The translations under genes were made by a program, and so were the position numbers. DNA of 64,000 bases. Source: Cognatundibacterium griseum (lineage in GTDB: Bacteria; Pseudomonadota; Gammaproteobacteria; Burkholderiales; Burkholderiaceae_D). This document shows positions 1 through 9,090 of the stretch, piece after piece. Below the pieces are notes generated by a model that saw only the letters and a list, made by a program, of their open reading frames with translations, was not told the origin of the DNA and did not search any database. Location: the NCBI RefSeq assembly GCF_014284195.1, contig NZ_JACOGC010000004.1:124001-188000 (forward strand), read 5' to 3'. Numbering within the stretch: the stretch's first letter is position 1; each line of letters starts with the position of its first letter.

Positions 1-1
1 G

Positions 2-205
2 GACGCCCGGATTCGTAACATGCGCAACGCTTTCATGCTCGATGAACGGATCACCGGCAGCCTGCGGGGAAAGCATGTCGGCATTGTGGACGACGTGATC
101 ACCACTGGCATGACCCTGCATGAAATCGCTACAATGCTGAAACGTTTCGGTGCAGCCACGGTCAGCAACTATGTGTTTGCACGCACCCAATATCACTCAT
201 CGTAA
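2..205 (+). CDS. comF: ComF family phosphoribosyltransferase, C-terminal fragment
   Basis: Only the last 67 or so codons are present; the reading frame is open from base 2 and the gene begins left of the window. The fragment carries the phosphoribosyltransferase PRPP-binding loop VGIVDDVITTG (acidic pair followed by TTG) and an upstream NMRNAF stretch, as at the C-terminus of ComF proteins. ComF/GntX proteins are linked to DNA uptake and nucleotide metabolism, but their substrate is not established. The stop lies 9 bases before the TTG start of trmL, so the two are probably co-transcribed. The family assignment is secure; the exact role is not. Confidence 0.85.
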   Translation, partial: DARIRNMRNAFMLDERITGSLRGKHVGIVDDVITTGMTLHEIATMLKRFGAATVSNYVFARTQYHSS

Positions 206-214
206 GGAAATACC

Positions 215-685
215 TTGTTTCATGTCGTCCTGGTGGAGCCGGAAATCCCACCGAATACCGGTAACATTATCCGTCTGTGCGCCAATACAGGTGTTCAGCT
301 GCATCTGATCGAGCCCCTGGGTTTTCCATTGGATGACAGCAAAATGAAGCGCGCCGGACTGGATTACCATGACTATGCGACCATGAAGGTGCATAAGAAC
401 TGGGAAGCATTCTGCGCCAGCGAACAGCCAGATCCGCACCGGATGTTTGCCATGACCACGCATGGCTCCGCTCCGTTTGCCAGCGTGCGTTTTGAGCCGG
501 GAGATTATTTTATCTTCGGAGCAGAAACCCGCGGGCTGGCGCCGCAACTCAGGGAATCATTCCCGCCGGCACAGCGCATCCGCCTGCCGATGCGGCCGGA
601 TAACCGCAGCCTGAATCTCTCCAACACCGTCGCCATCGTAGTTTATGAGGCATGGCGGCAACATGGCTATGCCGGTGGCGCATAA
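215..685 (+). CDS. trmL: tRNA (cytidine(34)-2'-O)-methyltransferase
   Basis: A 156-residue SPOUT-class methyltransferase. It starts with LVEPEIPPNTGNIIRLCAN and ends with the knotted SAM-binding segment, including IFGAETRGLAP and NRSLNLSNTVAIVVYEAWRQ. TrmL methylates the ribose 2'-OH of the wobble nucleotide in tRNA-Leu isoacceptors using S-adenosylmethionine, in the cytoplasm as a dimer. Length matches the family. The start is a TTG preceded by AAGGAA about 6 bases upstream; no in-frame ATG would keep the conserved N-terminus. It follows comF closely. Confidence in family and function is high. Confidence 0.93.
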   Translation: MFHVVLVEPEIPPNTGNIIRLCANTGVQLHLIEPLGFPLDDSKMKRAGLDYHDYATMKVHKNWEAFCASEQPDPHRMFAMTTHGSAPFASVRFEPGDYFIFGAETRGLAPQLRESFPPAQRIRLPMRPDNRSLNLSNTVAIVVYEAWRQHGYAGGA

Positions 686-877
686 GCACAGGCAAAGCAG
701 CACGCAGTTCTTTTCTTGTTCCGGAAATTAGTTCAGAATGAACTGTAAGATGCAAAAATAGAAAGTTCGCATCTCGGCTGATGGTAAAGGTACAGGCAGG
801 CATTGCCACCTGCGCCAGACCATCAGAGTGGCCGCAATCAGTGCATTCTCCTGTGATCAGCGCTGTCAATTGAGTTA

Positions 878-3694
878 ATGAATAAATTTGGAACATGGAC
901 CTGGTTTGAGGAGACCGGTGAATTTCACTGGTCATCGGGTCTTTGTGCTTTATTCAACCGCGCTGACGATTCCAGCCGCATCCCGCTGCAGGAAGTGTGC
1001 GCCTGCCTGACACCGGATTCTGCACACAGCCTGCAGACAGCCTTACAGCAGGTCAGCCTATCCGGAGGCCAGTTTGAACTGGTCTGCAGCTTGCAAGACA
1101 CGCGGTTGCCGGTACACTGCATCCGCTTTTGCGGCGAGTATTCGGCATCATCAACGCAGCCGCAATTACAGGGCTTTGCCGAGGGAATCGCTCCTCTGCC
1201 GGGACAGGCAGCCGCCATTCCGGACGCCCTGCCTGCCGTGGCTGCGGCGCTGCCGTTCGGTATTCTGATGCTGTCTTCACCACAACGGTTGGCGTGGATT
1301 AATCCATTGTTTTGCGACTGGCTGCAACTGCCGCAACAACCAGTCAAAACCGCTTTGCAGGCGAGACATCTTTTCGATTCTCCTTTGCTGGACATCATTG
1401 AAGCAGCCTTTCAGGGAACGCCGGCTTCCCTGACCCAGGTCTTTGCGCAACCTGACGGCAGCGAGCGCCTGCTGGCACTGGAACTGACCCCGCTCAGGGA
1501 ATCAGCACAGCAGGCGGCGGCGCAAATCATGTCGCCAGTCACCGGCTGCCTGATGACGGCCACTGACGTAACCGCTTACCATCAGACCATCGCTCAACTG
1601 CGTGACCAGGAAAAACGCTGGCAAATGACGCTGGAAAGCTCCGGCGACGGCACCTGGGACTGGTATCCGCAAAGCGGCATCGAATATCTGTCCGACAAAC
1701 TAAAAGCGATTTACGGCTACGCGCCGGAGGACATCGGCAATCTGCCGGAAGAACTCGATAGGCGCACCCACCCGGACGACAAATTACAGATGGAGCTGGA
1801 CCGGCTCGCCCATTTTGAAGGCAGAACACCCGGCTACATCAACGAACACCGCGTGCAATGTAAAGACGGCAGCTGGAAATGGATACTCACACGCGGTATG
1901 GTCATCGAGCGCGACAGCGAAGGCCAGCCGCTGCGGGTCGTCGGCACCCATACCGACATCTCCGAGCGCAAACAGGCGGAAGTCGCCCTGCGCGAAAGCG
2001 AAGAACGGCTGCGGATGGCACTGTCAGCCACGCATCAGGGCCTGTTTGATATGAATCTGCATACCGGGATTGCGGTGGTGAATGCAGAATACGCCCACAT
2101 GCTCGGTTATACCCTGCCGGATTTCCAAGAGAACCGGGCCCGCTGGTATAGCGGCCTGCATCCGGACGACCTCGAAAGAGCAGACCGGGCCTACTCCGAT
2201 TATCTGAACGGGAAAACCGAGGAATACCGCGTCGAATTCCGCCAGCGGCATGCCAATGGTTCCTGGATATGGGTGCTGTCAGTCGGCGCGCTGGCAGAGT
2301 GGGATGAAAATGGCAATCCGCTGCGGATGCTGGGAACGGTGCTCGACATCACCGAACGAAAACAGTCGGAAGCACTGATCTGGACCCAGGCCAATATCGA
2401 TCCGCTGACAGGTCTGCCCAACCGACGTATGTTTTACGACCGGCTGGAACAGGATATGCGGCGCAGCCGGCGCAGCCATCTGCCGCTGGCGGTTTTATTC
2501 ATCGATCTGGATTTTTTCAAAGAGGTCAACGACACGCTCGGACATGCCAGCGGTGACGCCTTGCTGATTGAAGCGGCCGAGAGACTACGACGCTGCGTGC
2601 GCGACAGCGACACCGTGGCGCGGCTGGGCGGTGACGAGTTTACGATCGCCATGCCCGATCAGCACGATACCCTGCATGTGGAACAGATCGCACGCAATAT
2701 CATCAGTGCCTTGTCTTCTCCATTCATGCTCGCTGAGCAGGAGATTTATCTGTCGGCCAGCGTCGGCATCACGATTTATCCGCGCGATGCCAGCACCCTG
2801 TCCGATCTGATCAAACATGCCGATCAGGCGATGTACGCTGCCAAGGATCAGGGGCGCAATCGCTTCAGTTATTTCACTCCCAACCTGCAGATCGCCGCCC
2901 AGTCAAGGCTGCGGCTCAGCAACGATCTGCGGCTGGCGGTGAATGAGCAGCAGCTGGAGGTATTTTTTCAGCCGGTCGTCGATCTGGCCAGCGGACGCAT
3001 CCTCAAAGCGGAAGCCCTGATTCGCTGGCCGCATGCGCAGCTGGGCTATATCAGTCCGCTGGAATTCATCCCGATTGCAGAAAGCACCGGACTGATCTAT
3101 CACATCGGGGAACAGGTATTCAAGGTCGCCACGTACTGGGTCAGGCGATGGCGCGATCTGGTGCATCCGGATTTCCAGATCAGTATCAATCAGTCACCGC
3201 TGGAATTTCAGAACGACCAGGGACGTTATGCAGACTGGCTGCAGCATTTGCGCCGGCATCAGCTACCGGGACAAGCCATCACGATTGAAATCACCGAGGG
3301 GCTGCTGCTGGATGCCAGCACCAAGGTCGCCACCCGTCTGCTGGAATTCCGCGATGCGGGGATACAGGTGGCGATTGATGATTTCGGTACCGGCTATTCT
3401 TCGCTGTCTTATCTGCAGAAATTCGACATTGATTATCTGAAGATTGACCAGTCATTCACACGCAATCTGACACCGTCCTCGAACGATCTCGCGCTGCCGG
3501 AGGCGATCATCATGATGGCGCACAAGCTGGGTTTAAGCGTGATTGCAGAGGGTGTGGAAACCGCATTGCAGCGCGATCTGCTGCGTCAGGCCGGTTGTGA
3601 TTTCGCACAGGGCTACCTGTTTTCCAGGCCATTACCGCCAGAAGAATTTGAAGCGCTGTTGCTGGCACAGGAAGCAGGCCGTCACACCGGCTGA
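878..3694 (+). CDS. PAS-PAS-GGDEF-EAL cyclic-di-GMP signalling protein
   Basis: A 938-residue cytoplasmic protein with no evident membrane segment. Residues 1-230 are a poorly conserved PAS-like region. Two PAS/PAC units follow at about 240-370 and 370-500, each ending in a DITER/DISER-type motif. The GGDEF domain is intact (GGDEF at 584-588, with an RDSD inhibitory I-site five residues before it). The EAL domain begins near 690 (EAL at 712-714) and retains DDFGTGYSSL, KIDQSF and AEGVET. Key motifs are therefore intact for both cyclase and phosphodiesterase activity; which one dominates cannot be told. The 190-base gap upstream has a small perfect palindrome (AGTTCA/TGAACT at 730-744) of unknown meaning. 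The sensed ligand is unknown. Confidence 0.93.
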   Translation: MNKFGTWTWFEETGEFHWSSGLCALFNRADDSSRIPLQEVCACLTPDSAHSLQTALQQVSLSGGQFELVCSLQDTRLPVHCIRFCGEYSASSTQPQLQGFAEGIAPLPGQAAAIPDALPAVAAALPFGILMLSSPQRLAWINPLFCDWLQLPQQPVKTALQARHLFDSPLLDIIEAAFQGTPASLTQVFAQPDGSERLLALELTPLRESAQQAAAQIMSPVTGCLMTATDVTAYHQTIAQLRDQEKRWQMTLESSGDGTWDWYPQSGIEYLSDKLKAIYGYAPEDIGNLPEELDRRTHPDDKLQMELDRLAHFEGRTPGYINEHRVQCKDGSWKWILTRGMVIERDSEGQPLRVVGTHTDISERKQAEVALRESEERLRMALSATHQGLFDMNLHTGIAVVNAEYAHMLGYTLPDFQENRARWYSGLHPDDLERADRAYSDYLNGKTEEYRVEFRQRHANGSWIWVLSVGALAEWDENGNPLRMLGTVLDITERKQSEALIWTQANIDPLTGLPNRRMFYDRLEQDMRRSRRSHLPLAVLFIDLDFFKEVNDTLGHASGDALLIEAAERLRRCVRDSDTVARLGGDEFTIAMPDQHDTLHVEQIARNIISALSSPFMLAEQEIYLSASVGITIYPRDASTLSDLIKHADQAMYAAKDQGRNRFSYFTPNLQIAAQSRLRLSNDLRLAVNEQQLEVFFQPVVDLASGRILKAEALIRWPHAQLGYISPLEFIPIAESTGLIYHIGEQVFKVATYWVRRWRDLVHPDFQISINQSPLEFQNDQGRYADWLQHLRRHQLPGQAITIEITEGLLLDASTKVATRLLEFRDAGIQVAIDDFGTGYSSLSYLQKFDIDYLKIDQSFTRNLTPSSNDLALPEAIIMMAHKLGLSVIAEGVETALQRDLLRQAGCDFAQGYLFSRPLPPEEFEALLLAQEAGRHTG

Positions 3695-3717
3695 CACCAG
3701 CACGTTTGCAAAACTGC

Positions 3718-4197
3718 TCAGCCCCGGGCTCTGACCTTTGTCAGTAATTGCGTGGTGGAACGGTCGTGTTCAAATGCAATCGCCGCCACTTTACCGCCAT
3801 ATGCCAGCACCGCCTGCCCTTCCGGTATGGCCTGCATATCGTAGTCGCCACCTTTGACATACACGTCCGGCTTGGCAATCAGCACTGCCTGCAAAGCCGT
3901 ATCCTCCTCAAACTCCACCACCAGACTGACCGACTCCAGCGCTGCCAATACCGCCATGCGATCGGCACAGGTATTGACGGGGCGATCGTCTCCTTTACCG
4001 AGACGTCTGACCGAAGCATCGGTATTGACCGCCACAACCAGCGAAGCGCCGTGCTCCCTGGCCTGCGCCAGATAGCTCACATGCCCGCGATGCAGGATAT
4101 CAAAGACGCCATTCGTCATCACGACCGGATGGGGTAATGCGGCAGCACGCTGCGCCAGTTCAGCCGGGGAACAGATTTTTTTTTCGAATTCAGGCAT
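3718..4197 (-). CDS. rfaE2: D-glycero-beta-D-manno-heptose 1-phosphate adenylyltransferase
   Basis: A nucleotidyltransferase of the cytidylyltransferase-like superfamily, with the ATP-binding HxGH motif inside VFDILHRGHVSYL and the downstream KGGDYD and STTQLL motifs. It corresponds to the C-terminal half of E. coli HldE and would make ADP-D-glycero-beta-D-manno-heptose for the LPS inner core. As in many betaproteobacteria, the adenylyltransferase is encoded separately from the kinase. The start is placed at MPEFEKK (160 residues); an upstream TTG at 4251 would add 18 residues with no family resemblance. It converges on the GGDEF-EAL gene across a 23-base gap. Confidence 0.9.
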   Translation of the reverse strand: MPEFEKKICSPAELAQRAAALPHPVVMTNGVFDILHRGHVSYLAQAREHGASLVVAVNTDASVRRLGKGDDRPVNTCADRMAVLAALESVSLVVEFEEDTALQAVLIAKPDVYVKGGDYDMQAIPEGQAVLAYGGKVAAIAFEHDRSTTQLLTKVRARG

Positions 4198-4266
4198 GGT
4201 CAACAATGGAAAATACCGCTGACAATCGCGGCAGGCAGCCGGATTGTACAACGGTTGGCGTTTTCC

Positions 4267-5124
4267 TCAGAGAGCCGCCGCCTGACCGGCAGCAGACAGG
4301 CGCTGTGCGACTTCCTTGCGATAACGGTTCAGGTCCTGCACGGTTTCAAAGCTGCGTTCGAACAACAGGGACAGATTGTGCAAAATCCGGTCCACCACTC
4401 TCTTTTCCCACACACCGTCAAACCTGATCTGCCCGTCCAGCCAGCGCTCCAGCCAGTCGGGGTCAGGCAGACGGCTTTGCACCGTGTCATTCGGAAACAA
4501 AGATTGATTCACATGCAGATTGGTCGGATGCAAAGGCTTTTCGGTGCGCCTTGCCGATGCCATGAGCACGCCGATTTTAGAAAATGCCGCCCGTGCCACA
4601 TCGCCGACTTCCGCCAGTGATTTTTTCATGTAACGCAGATAAGCACCGCCATGACGTGCCTCGTCCTGACTGATGATTTTATAAATATGCTTGATCACCG
4701 GCTCGGAATGCCATTCGGATGCGCAACGGTACCAGTGGTTCAGGCGGATTTCGCCGCAGAAATGCAGCATCAGTGTTTCCAGTCGCGGTGCCGGATCGAA
4801 TTCAAACCGGACCTGGTCGAGTTCCGCCTCAGTCGGCACCAGCTCAGGGTGAAAGCGGCGCAGATATTCCATCAGCACCAGCGAATGCTTTTGCTCCTCA
4901 AAAAACCAGATCGACATGAAAGCGGAGAAATCGCTGTCGTCGCGGTTATCGCGCAAGAACATTTCCGTCGCCGGCAAGGCCGACCATTCGGTGATCGCAT
5001 TCATTTTGATGGTCTGCGCCTGTTCCGGCGTCAGCAGGGAAGCATCATATTGCTCCCACGGAATATCGGTATCCATATTCCAGCGCACCTGCTCCAGCGA
5101 TTTAAACAATTCAGGATAAAGCAT
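4267..5124 (-). CDS. ferritin-like diiron protein (acyl-ACP desaturase-related)
   Basis: A 285-residue helical protein with a four-helix-bundle diiron signature: EEQKH (E77xxH80) and DEARH (E155xxH158), plus a lone Glu in GEIRLNHW (E125) and a candidate Glu at 46 or 54. Spacing resembles soluble acyl-ACP desaturases and related ferritin-like proteins. It could be a fatty-acid desaturase or another O2-dependent diiron oxidase; the substrate is unknown. Its start lies 54 bases upstream of rfaE2, suggesting possible read-through. The motif evidence is good, the reaction uncertain. Confidence 0.75.
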   Translation of the reverse strand: MLYPELFKSLEQVRWNMDTDIPWEQYDASLLTPEQAQTIKMNAITEWSALPATEMFLRDNRDDSDFSAFMSIWFFEEQKHSLVLMEYLRRFHPELVPTEAELDQVRFEFDPAPRLETLMLHFCGEIRLNHWYRCASEWHSEPVIKHIYKIISQDEARHGGAYLRYMKKSLAEVGDVARAAFSKIGVLMASARRTEKPLHPTNLHVNQSLFPNDTVQSRLPDPDWLERWLDGQIRFDGVWEKRVVDRILHNLSLLFERSFETVQDLNRYRKEVAQRLSAAGQAAAL

Positions 5125-5388
5125 GGCTTACCTCGGCATCAGTTACAACTCACAAAATGTGTATTGATTGTAGCAGAGGCGTATGACTCCTTCACGACAG
5201 TACCCTGAAGGCTCATACCGCACCGGATACAGCATGCATCATCCTGTTTTGATGAAGTGCCTGCTCCCTTGGAAACAAGGTATTGTCTGTTTGCCTGCAG
5301 CATCCGGTAAAACATCCCTGTCAGCCCAGCGGCCTGCAACTTTTTTGCAGCTGGGCTACTATGTATTTCTTTCTTGAAGGAGTCAGCC

Positions 5389-5967
5389 ATGCTGCTACGT
5401 ACTGTCCTCATTTCCGCCATGCTTGCTGTCGTTTCTGCATTTTGCAGCGCGCCTGCTTTTGCGCAGTCACCGGAAGCCTGCCCTGCGATCCTGAATCACC
5501 AGTTCAACCGCCTGCAGGATGATGCGCCACAAAATCTCTGCCAGTACAAAGGCAAAGTCGCGCTGGTGGTGAACACTGCAAGTTACTGCGGCTTTACCAG
5601 CCAGTACGAAGGTCTGGAAAAAATGTATGCCAAGTACAGCAGCAAGGGGCTGGTCGTGCTTGGCTTCCCATCCAATGATTTCGGCCAGCAGGAACCGGGC
5701 AGCAGCAAGGAAATTGCCGATTTCTGTTTCAATACTTACGGCGTGAAATTTCCGATGTTTGCCAAATCTTCGGTGTCAGGCAAAGACATCAATCCGCTGC
5801 ATGCGGAACTGGTGAAAGCCACCGGCACCACGCCGAAATGGAATTTCTACAAATATCTGATCGACCGCAAAGGCAACGTGGTTGCTGCGTACTCCAGCCT
5901 CACCACACCGGATAGTAAAAAGCTGGTGGCTGACGTCGAAAAAGCGCTGGCGGAAAAGGCGGAGTAA
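5389..5967 (+). CDS. glutathione peroxidase, exported
   Basis: A 192-residue thioredoxin-fold peroxidase. The first 26 or so residues form a signal peptide ending near AFAQS, so the enzyme is probably periplasmic. Active-site signatures are NTASYCGF (catalytic Cys rather than selenocysteine), FPSNDFGQQEPG (Gln) and the KWNFYKYL region (Trp). It reduces hydrogen peroxide or lipid hydroperoxides; Cys-type enzymes of this family often use thioredoxin rather than glutathione. The ATG at 5389 is preceded by AAGGAG, which decides the start over a TTG 15 bases upstream. The 264 bases upstream contain no supported gene. Confidence 0.92.
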   Translation: MLLRTVLISAMLAVVSAFCSAPAFAQSPEACPAILNHQFNRLQDDAPQNLCQYKGKVALVVNTASYCGFTSQYEGLEKMYAKYSSKGLVVLGFPSNDFGQQEPGSSKEIADFCFNTYGVKFPMFAKSSVSGKDINPLHAELVKATGTTPKWNFYKYLIDRKGNVVAAYSSLTTPDSKKLVADVEKALAEKAE

Positions 5968-6001
5968 AGACGGAACCGGTACGTCCACTCTACGAAAATT
6001 C

Positions 6002-6028
6002 GGAAACCCTTATCAGCAATGGGTTTCC
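6002..6028. terminator. inverted repeat after glutathione peroxidase
   Basis: Perfect 8-base arms GGAAACCC and GGGTTTCC flank an 11-base loop just downstream of the peroxidase stop. There is no strong T-run, so this is a weak terminator candidate. Together with the next hairpin it fills the gap between two convergent genes. Confidence 0.4.
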
Positions 6029-6039
6029 AGCCTGCGGCC

Positions 6040-6074
6040 ATTCCGGCATCGGTATGAAAAACTTATGCCGGAAT
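6040..6074. terminator. hairpin at the convergent gpx/tetR end
   Basis: Perfect 10-base arms ATTCCGGCAT and ATGCCGGAAT enclose a 15-base loop. The right arm overlaps the stop region of the minus-strand TetR gene. It probably serves as a terminator or RNA 3'-end stabiliser for the convergent pair; no T-tract is obvious. Confidence 0.45.
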
Positions 6075-6686
6075 AGGGTTTGGTGCCGATAAAAAGCCGC
6101 CCATGGTCGCATGCACCATCGCATCGACAATCTGCTCGTGGCTGAGTCGCTGATCTCTCAACAGAAATTCCATGGTGGGGTCGCAGGCCCGTGAATACAG
6201 CGTATAGACCACCACATCATCCGGCACCAGCGCAGTCAGCGCGCCCTGCTCCCGCGCTTTTGCCACCAGCGCATAAAATCGCTTATTGACACGCAAAGCC
6301 ACCATCACGTAATCCAGATTCAGCATCAGATTGCGCTGCAAAGTCCGGCTGGTCGATGGCAGATGCGGCACACCACCTTGCAGCCGCAAGCGCAGCGACC
6401 AGATCAGAATATGCCGGATATGGTCAATCGCGGGCATGTCTTCCGCCAGCGTATCCAGCTCTTCCTCGGTCGCCTTGAGCAAACGCGTCAGTGCAGCGGC
6501 GGCCAGCTTGTCCTTGGATGAAAAGTGCTTGTACAGGCTGCCTTTTGCAATACCGACAGCATCCGCCACATCGTCCATGGTCATCAGGTCATAGCCCTTT
6601 TCGGACAAAAGATGATTGACGGCATCGATGATCGCTTCTTCACGGGCATCGAACTGCTGCTTCTTGAAGGGGATTTTAAATTTCAT
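6063..6686 (-). CDS. TetR/AcrR family transcriptional regulator
   Basis: A 207-residue regulator. The N-terminal TetR helix-turn-helix is clear: AIIDAVNHLLSEKGYD, MDDVADAVGIAKGSLYKHF, then SSKDKL. The C-terminal ligand-binding domain is variable and gives no clue to the inducer. The start is placed at MKFKIPF (6686), preceded by a purine-rich stretch; an ATG 42 bases upstream (6728) would lie inside the palindrome at 6721-6748, which looks like its operator. It is divergent from the lipid-modification operon starting at 6951 and may regulate that operon, itself, or both. Confidence 0.9.
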   Translation of the reverse strand: MKFKIPFKKQQFDAREEAIIDAVNHLLSEKGYDLMTMDDVADAVGIAKGSLYKHFSSKDKLAAAALTRLLKATEEELDTLAEDMPAIDHIRHILIWSLRLRLQGGVPHLPSTSRTLQRNLMLNLDYVMVALRVNKRFYALVAKAREQGALTALVPDDVVVYTLYSRACDPTMEFLLRDQRLSHEQIVDAMVHATMGGFLSAPNPIPA

Positions 6687-6720
6687 GATCTTTTTCTGTA
6701 CAAAATCAGACTTTGTAGTA

Positions 6721-6748
6721 TATTTCATGACTGATGAGTCACAAAATA
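6721..6748. promoter_or_regulatory. candidate TetR operator palindrome
   Basis: A near-perfect palindrome: TATTT, 2 bases, TGACT, 4-base centre, AGTCA, 2 bases, AAATA. Only the two 2-base spacers break the symmetry. It sits 35 bases upstream of the TetR start, in the 264-base divergent gap. Position and symmetry suit autoregulation; no experimental site is known to me. Confidence 0.5.
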
Positions 6749-6950
6749 TATTTTCCGGTCATTCTTTAATGAGGGCAGCAATGTACAGGAAGCAATCACC
6801 AGTGAATCCAAATGCTGCCCGCCTGCGTATATACCAGAGACATCGCGGCAGTTCTGCATATTTACCGGCATGGCATGGTGCACCCACAATGCTGCGGCGC
6901 TGTGAAAACTGTTTCCGGCATTCACACTTAACCCTGATGAATCAACAATC

Positions 6951-8240
6951 ATGAAAATTGCGGTGATCGGTTCCGGCATCTCCGGCCTCTCCTGTGCTTA
7001 CGAACTGTCGCGCGCCCGGCACGAAGTCACGCTGTTTGAGGCTGGCAGTTATTTCGGCGGACATACGCATACTGTGGATGTCACCCTGGAAGGACAAACT
7101 TACGGTGTCGACACCGGTTTTCTGGTGTTCAACCACAAAACGTATCCTCACCTGGTCAGGCTGTTTCAGGATCTGCAGATTGAAACCGTTGCGACAGACA
7201 TGTCTTTTTCCGTCAAAATGCCCGTCGCAGGGCGAACCCTGGAATGGGCTGGCGCCAATCTCGACACGGTCTTTACTCAGCGGCGTAATCTGCTCAATCC
7301 GCGCTTCCTGCGCATGCTGCGTGACATCATGCGTTTCAATCAGCAAACCACCGCGCTGGCGCATGCGGAAACAGCGCATGACTTTCATACCCCACTGGGT
7401 ATATTCCTGCAGCAGCACCGCTACAGCGAAGAATTCATCCACTGGTATTTACTGCCGATGGCTGCCTGCATCTGGTCTTGTCCGACGCAGACCATGCTGG
7501 CATTTCCCTTGTCGTCATTTGTGCGCTTCTGCCACAACCACGGTTTACTGCAGATCAACAATCGCCCGCAATGGCATACCGTCAAGGGCGGCGCAAAACA
7601 CTATGTTGAGAAACTGCTGCCATACATTACCCACACTTTTTTAAACACGCCCGTCAGCGCCGTGCACAGCAGTCCCACGGGGCGGGTCAGTGTCAGCTCG
7701 GCAAGGGGTACGGAAGAATTTGACCATGTCGTCATGGCGACGCACAGCGATCAAACGCTGAAGATGCTGGGCGATATCACCGCCCCGGAACGGGACATTC
7801 TGGAAGCCATCAACTACCAGCCTAACCGTGCGGTATTACACACCGATTCCAGTTTCCTTCCTGATAAGCGCAAGGCCTGGTCTGCATGGAATTACCAGAG
7901 CGCCGATAGTAAAGAGCCACGAGTCTGCGTGCATTATCTGATCAATCAGTTGCAGCCCCTGCCATTTAAGACGCCCGTTATCGTCAGTCTGAATCCCATC
8001 GATGAGCCTGCCACCGAGAAAATCATTGCCAGTTTTGACTATGCCCACCCTGTGTTTGACACAGCGGCAGTCAAAGCACAAAGCATGTTGCATCAGATTC
8101 AGGGGAAGCGTCAGATCTGGTTTGCCGGTGCATGGACTGGATATGGCTTCCATGAAGATGGCCTGAAATCCGGTCTGCAAGCCGCCCGCAGCATCATCGC
8201 CGGCGCGGCACTGACTGAGCCCGCTGTTCTTGCCGCATAA
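6951..8240 (+). CDS. FAD-dependent oxidoreductase (amine-oxidase superfamily), lipid operon
   Basis: A 429-residue flavoprotein with an N-terminal Rossmann dinucleotide site (VIGSGISGLSCAYEL, then EAGSYFGGH) and a C-terminal FAD-binding segment around WFAGAWTGYGFHEDGLKSG. This subfamily regularly occurs directly before DUF1365 and a Cfa-type methyltransferase, as here, and is thought to act on fatty acyl chains in phospholipids rather than on amines. The substrate is inferred from context only. It is the first gene of a seven-gene operon with overlapping junctions. The ATG is the only start that keeps the complete GxGxxG site. Confidence 0.85.
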   Translation: MKIAVIGSGISGLSCAYELSRARHEVTLFEAGSYFGGHTHTVDVTLEGQTYGVDTGFLVFNHKTYPHLVRLFQDLQIETVATDMSFSVKMPVAGRTLEWAGANLDTVFTQRRNLLNPRFLRMLRDIMRFNQQTTALAHAETAHDFHTPLGIFLQQHRYSEEFIHWYLLPMAACIWSCPTQTMLAFPLSSFVRFCHNHGLLQINNRPQWHTVKGGAKHYVEKLLPYITHTFLNTPVSAVHSSPTGRVSVSSARGTEEFDHVVMATHSDQTLKMLGDITAPERDILEAINYQPNRAVLHTDSSFLPDKRKAWSAWNYQSADSKEPRVCVHYLINQLQPLPFKTPVIVSLNPIDEPATEKIIASFDYAHPVFDTAAVKAQSMLHQIQGKRQIWFAGAWTGYGFHEDGLKSGLQAARSIIAGAALTEPAVLAA

Positions 8241-8250
8241 AGCCTGCCAA

Positions 8251-9090
8251 ATGAAAGCGATCAATCAGCAATCCGCCCCGGAACCGACAGCAAGCCCGAC
8301 AGCGGCAGCGATACAGTTATGTACGGGCGAGGTCATGCACCGCCGGTTCCGCCCGGCAAAAAACACTTTCCGCTACGGAGTGTTTTTTATACGGATCCCC
8401 ATACGCGCGCTGATGAACCGGCAAGCGGTGGCATGCAGCCGTTTTTTTTCACATAACCGTTTCAATCTACTGTCATTTTTTGATAGCGATCATGGCGACG
8501 GCCAGCAGACACCGACTGCCTGGCTGGACGGATTGTTGCGCAGCGAAGGGATCACCGACGCCTGCGGTGAAATCTGGCTCCAGTGTTTTCCCCGTGTGCT
8601 GGGCTATGTGTTTAATCCTGTGTCTTTTTGGTTCTGCCACCGCAGCGACGGCAGCCTGCGGGCTGTCGTCTGCGAAGTGCGCAACACCTTCGGGGAAAAG
8701 CATCTTTATCTACTGGAACACGGCGATACGCTGGAAAACGGACAGGAATTATATGCCCGGAAAATCTTCCATGTTTCACCGTTCTGCGAGGTCTGCGGAA
8801 CTTACCGCTTCCGCTTTTTACAGCATCAGCAAACCATCAGCACCAGCACACACAAACGCCATATCGCCAGAATTGATTACGCGGATGAGCAGGGCATCGT
8901 CTTAATGACGTCGATCTCTGGTCTGGAACAGGCCATGACAGATCAACGGATATGGCAAGTGATGTTCCGTTATCCGCTGATGACCATCGCCGTTGTCTTC
9001 CGCATACATCTTCAGGCATTACGCCTGTGGCTGAAACGTGTTCCCTTTTTTTCCAAGCCCACTCCACCTTCCCAGGAGGTTAGCCGATGA
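8251..9090 (+). CDS. DUF1365 domain protein
   Basis: About 279 residues; matches the DUF1365 family in the segments GEVMHRRFRPAKNTFRY, PRVLGYVFNPVSFWFCHR and the VCEVRNTFGEKHLYLL region. The biochemical function is unknown, but the family is strongly tied to Cfa-like methyltransferases and FAD oxidoreductases and is presumed to take part in membrane lipid modification. Two starts are possible: a TTG at 8230 overlapping the previous stop, or the ATG at 8251 chosen here. Its stop overlaps the next start as ATGA, indicating translational coupling. Confidence 0.85.
   Translation: MKAINQQSAPEPTASPTAAAIQLCTGEVMHRRFRPAKNTFRYGVFFIRIPIRALMNRQAVACSRFFSHNRFNLLSFFDSDHGDGQQTPTAWLDGLLRSEGITDACGEIWLQCFPRVLGYVFNPVSFWFCHRSDGSLRAVVCEVRNTFGEKHLYLLEHGDTLENGQELYARKIFHVSPFCEVCGTYRFRFLQHQQTISTSTHKRHIARIDYADEQGIVLMTSISGLEQAMTDQRIWQVMFRYPLMTIAVVFRIHLQALRLWLKRVPFFSKPTPPSQEVSR

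Noticed and set aside
5139-5420. 93-codon minus-strand frame over the glutathione peroxidase promoter
   Set aside because: Overlaps the peroxidase start, has no ribosome site and no family resemblance.
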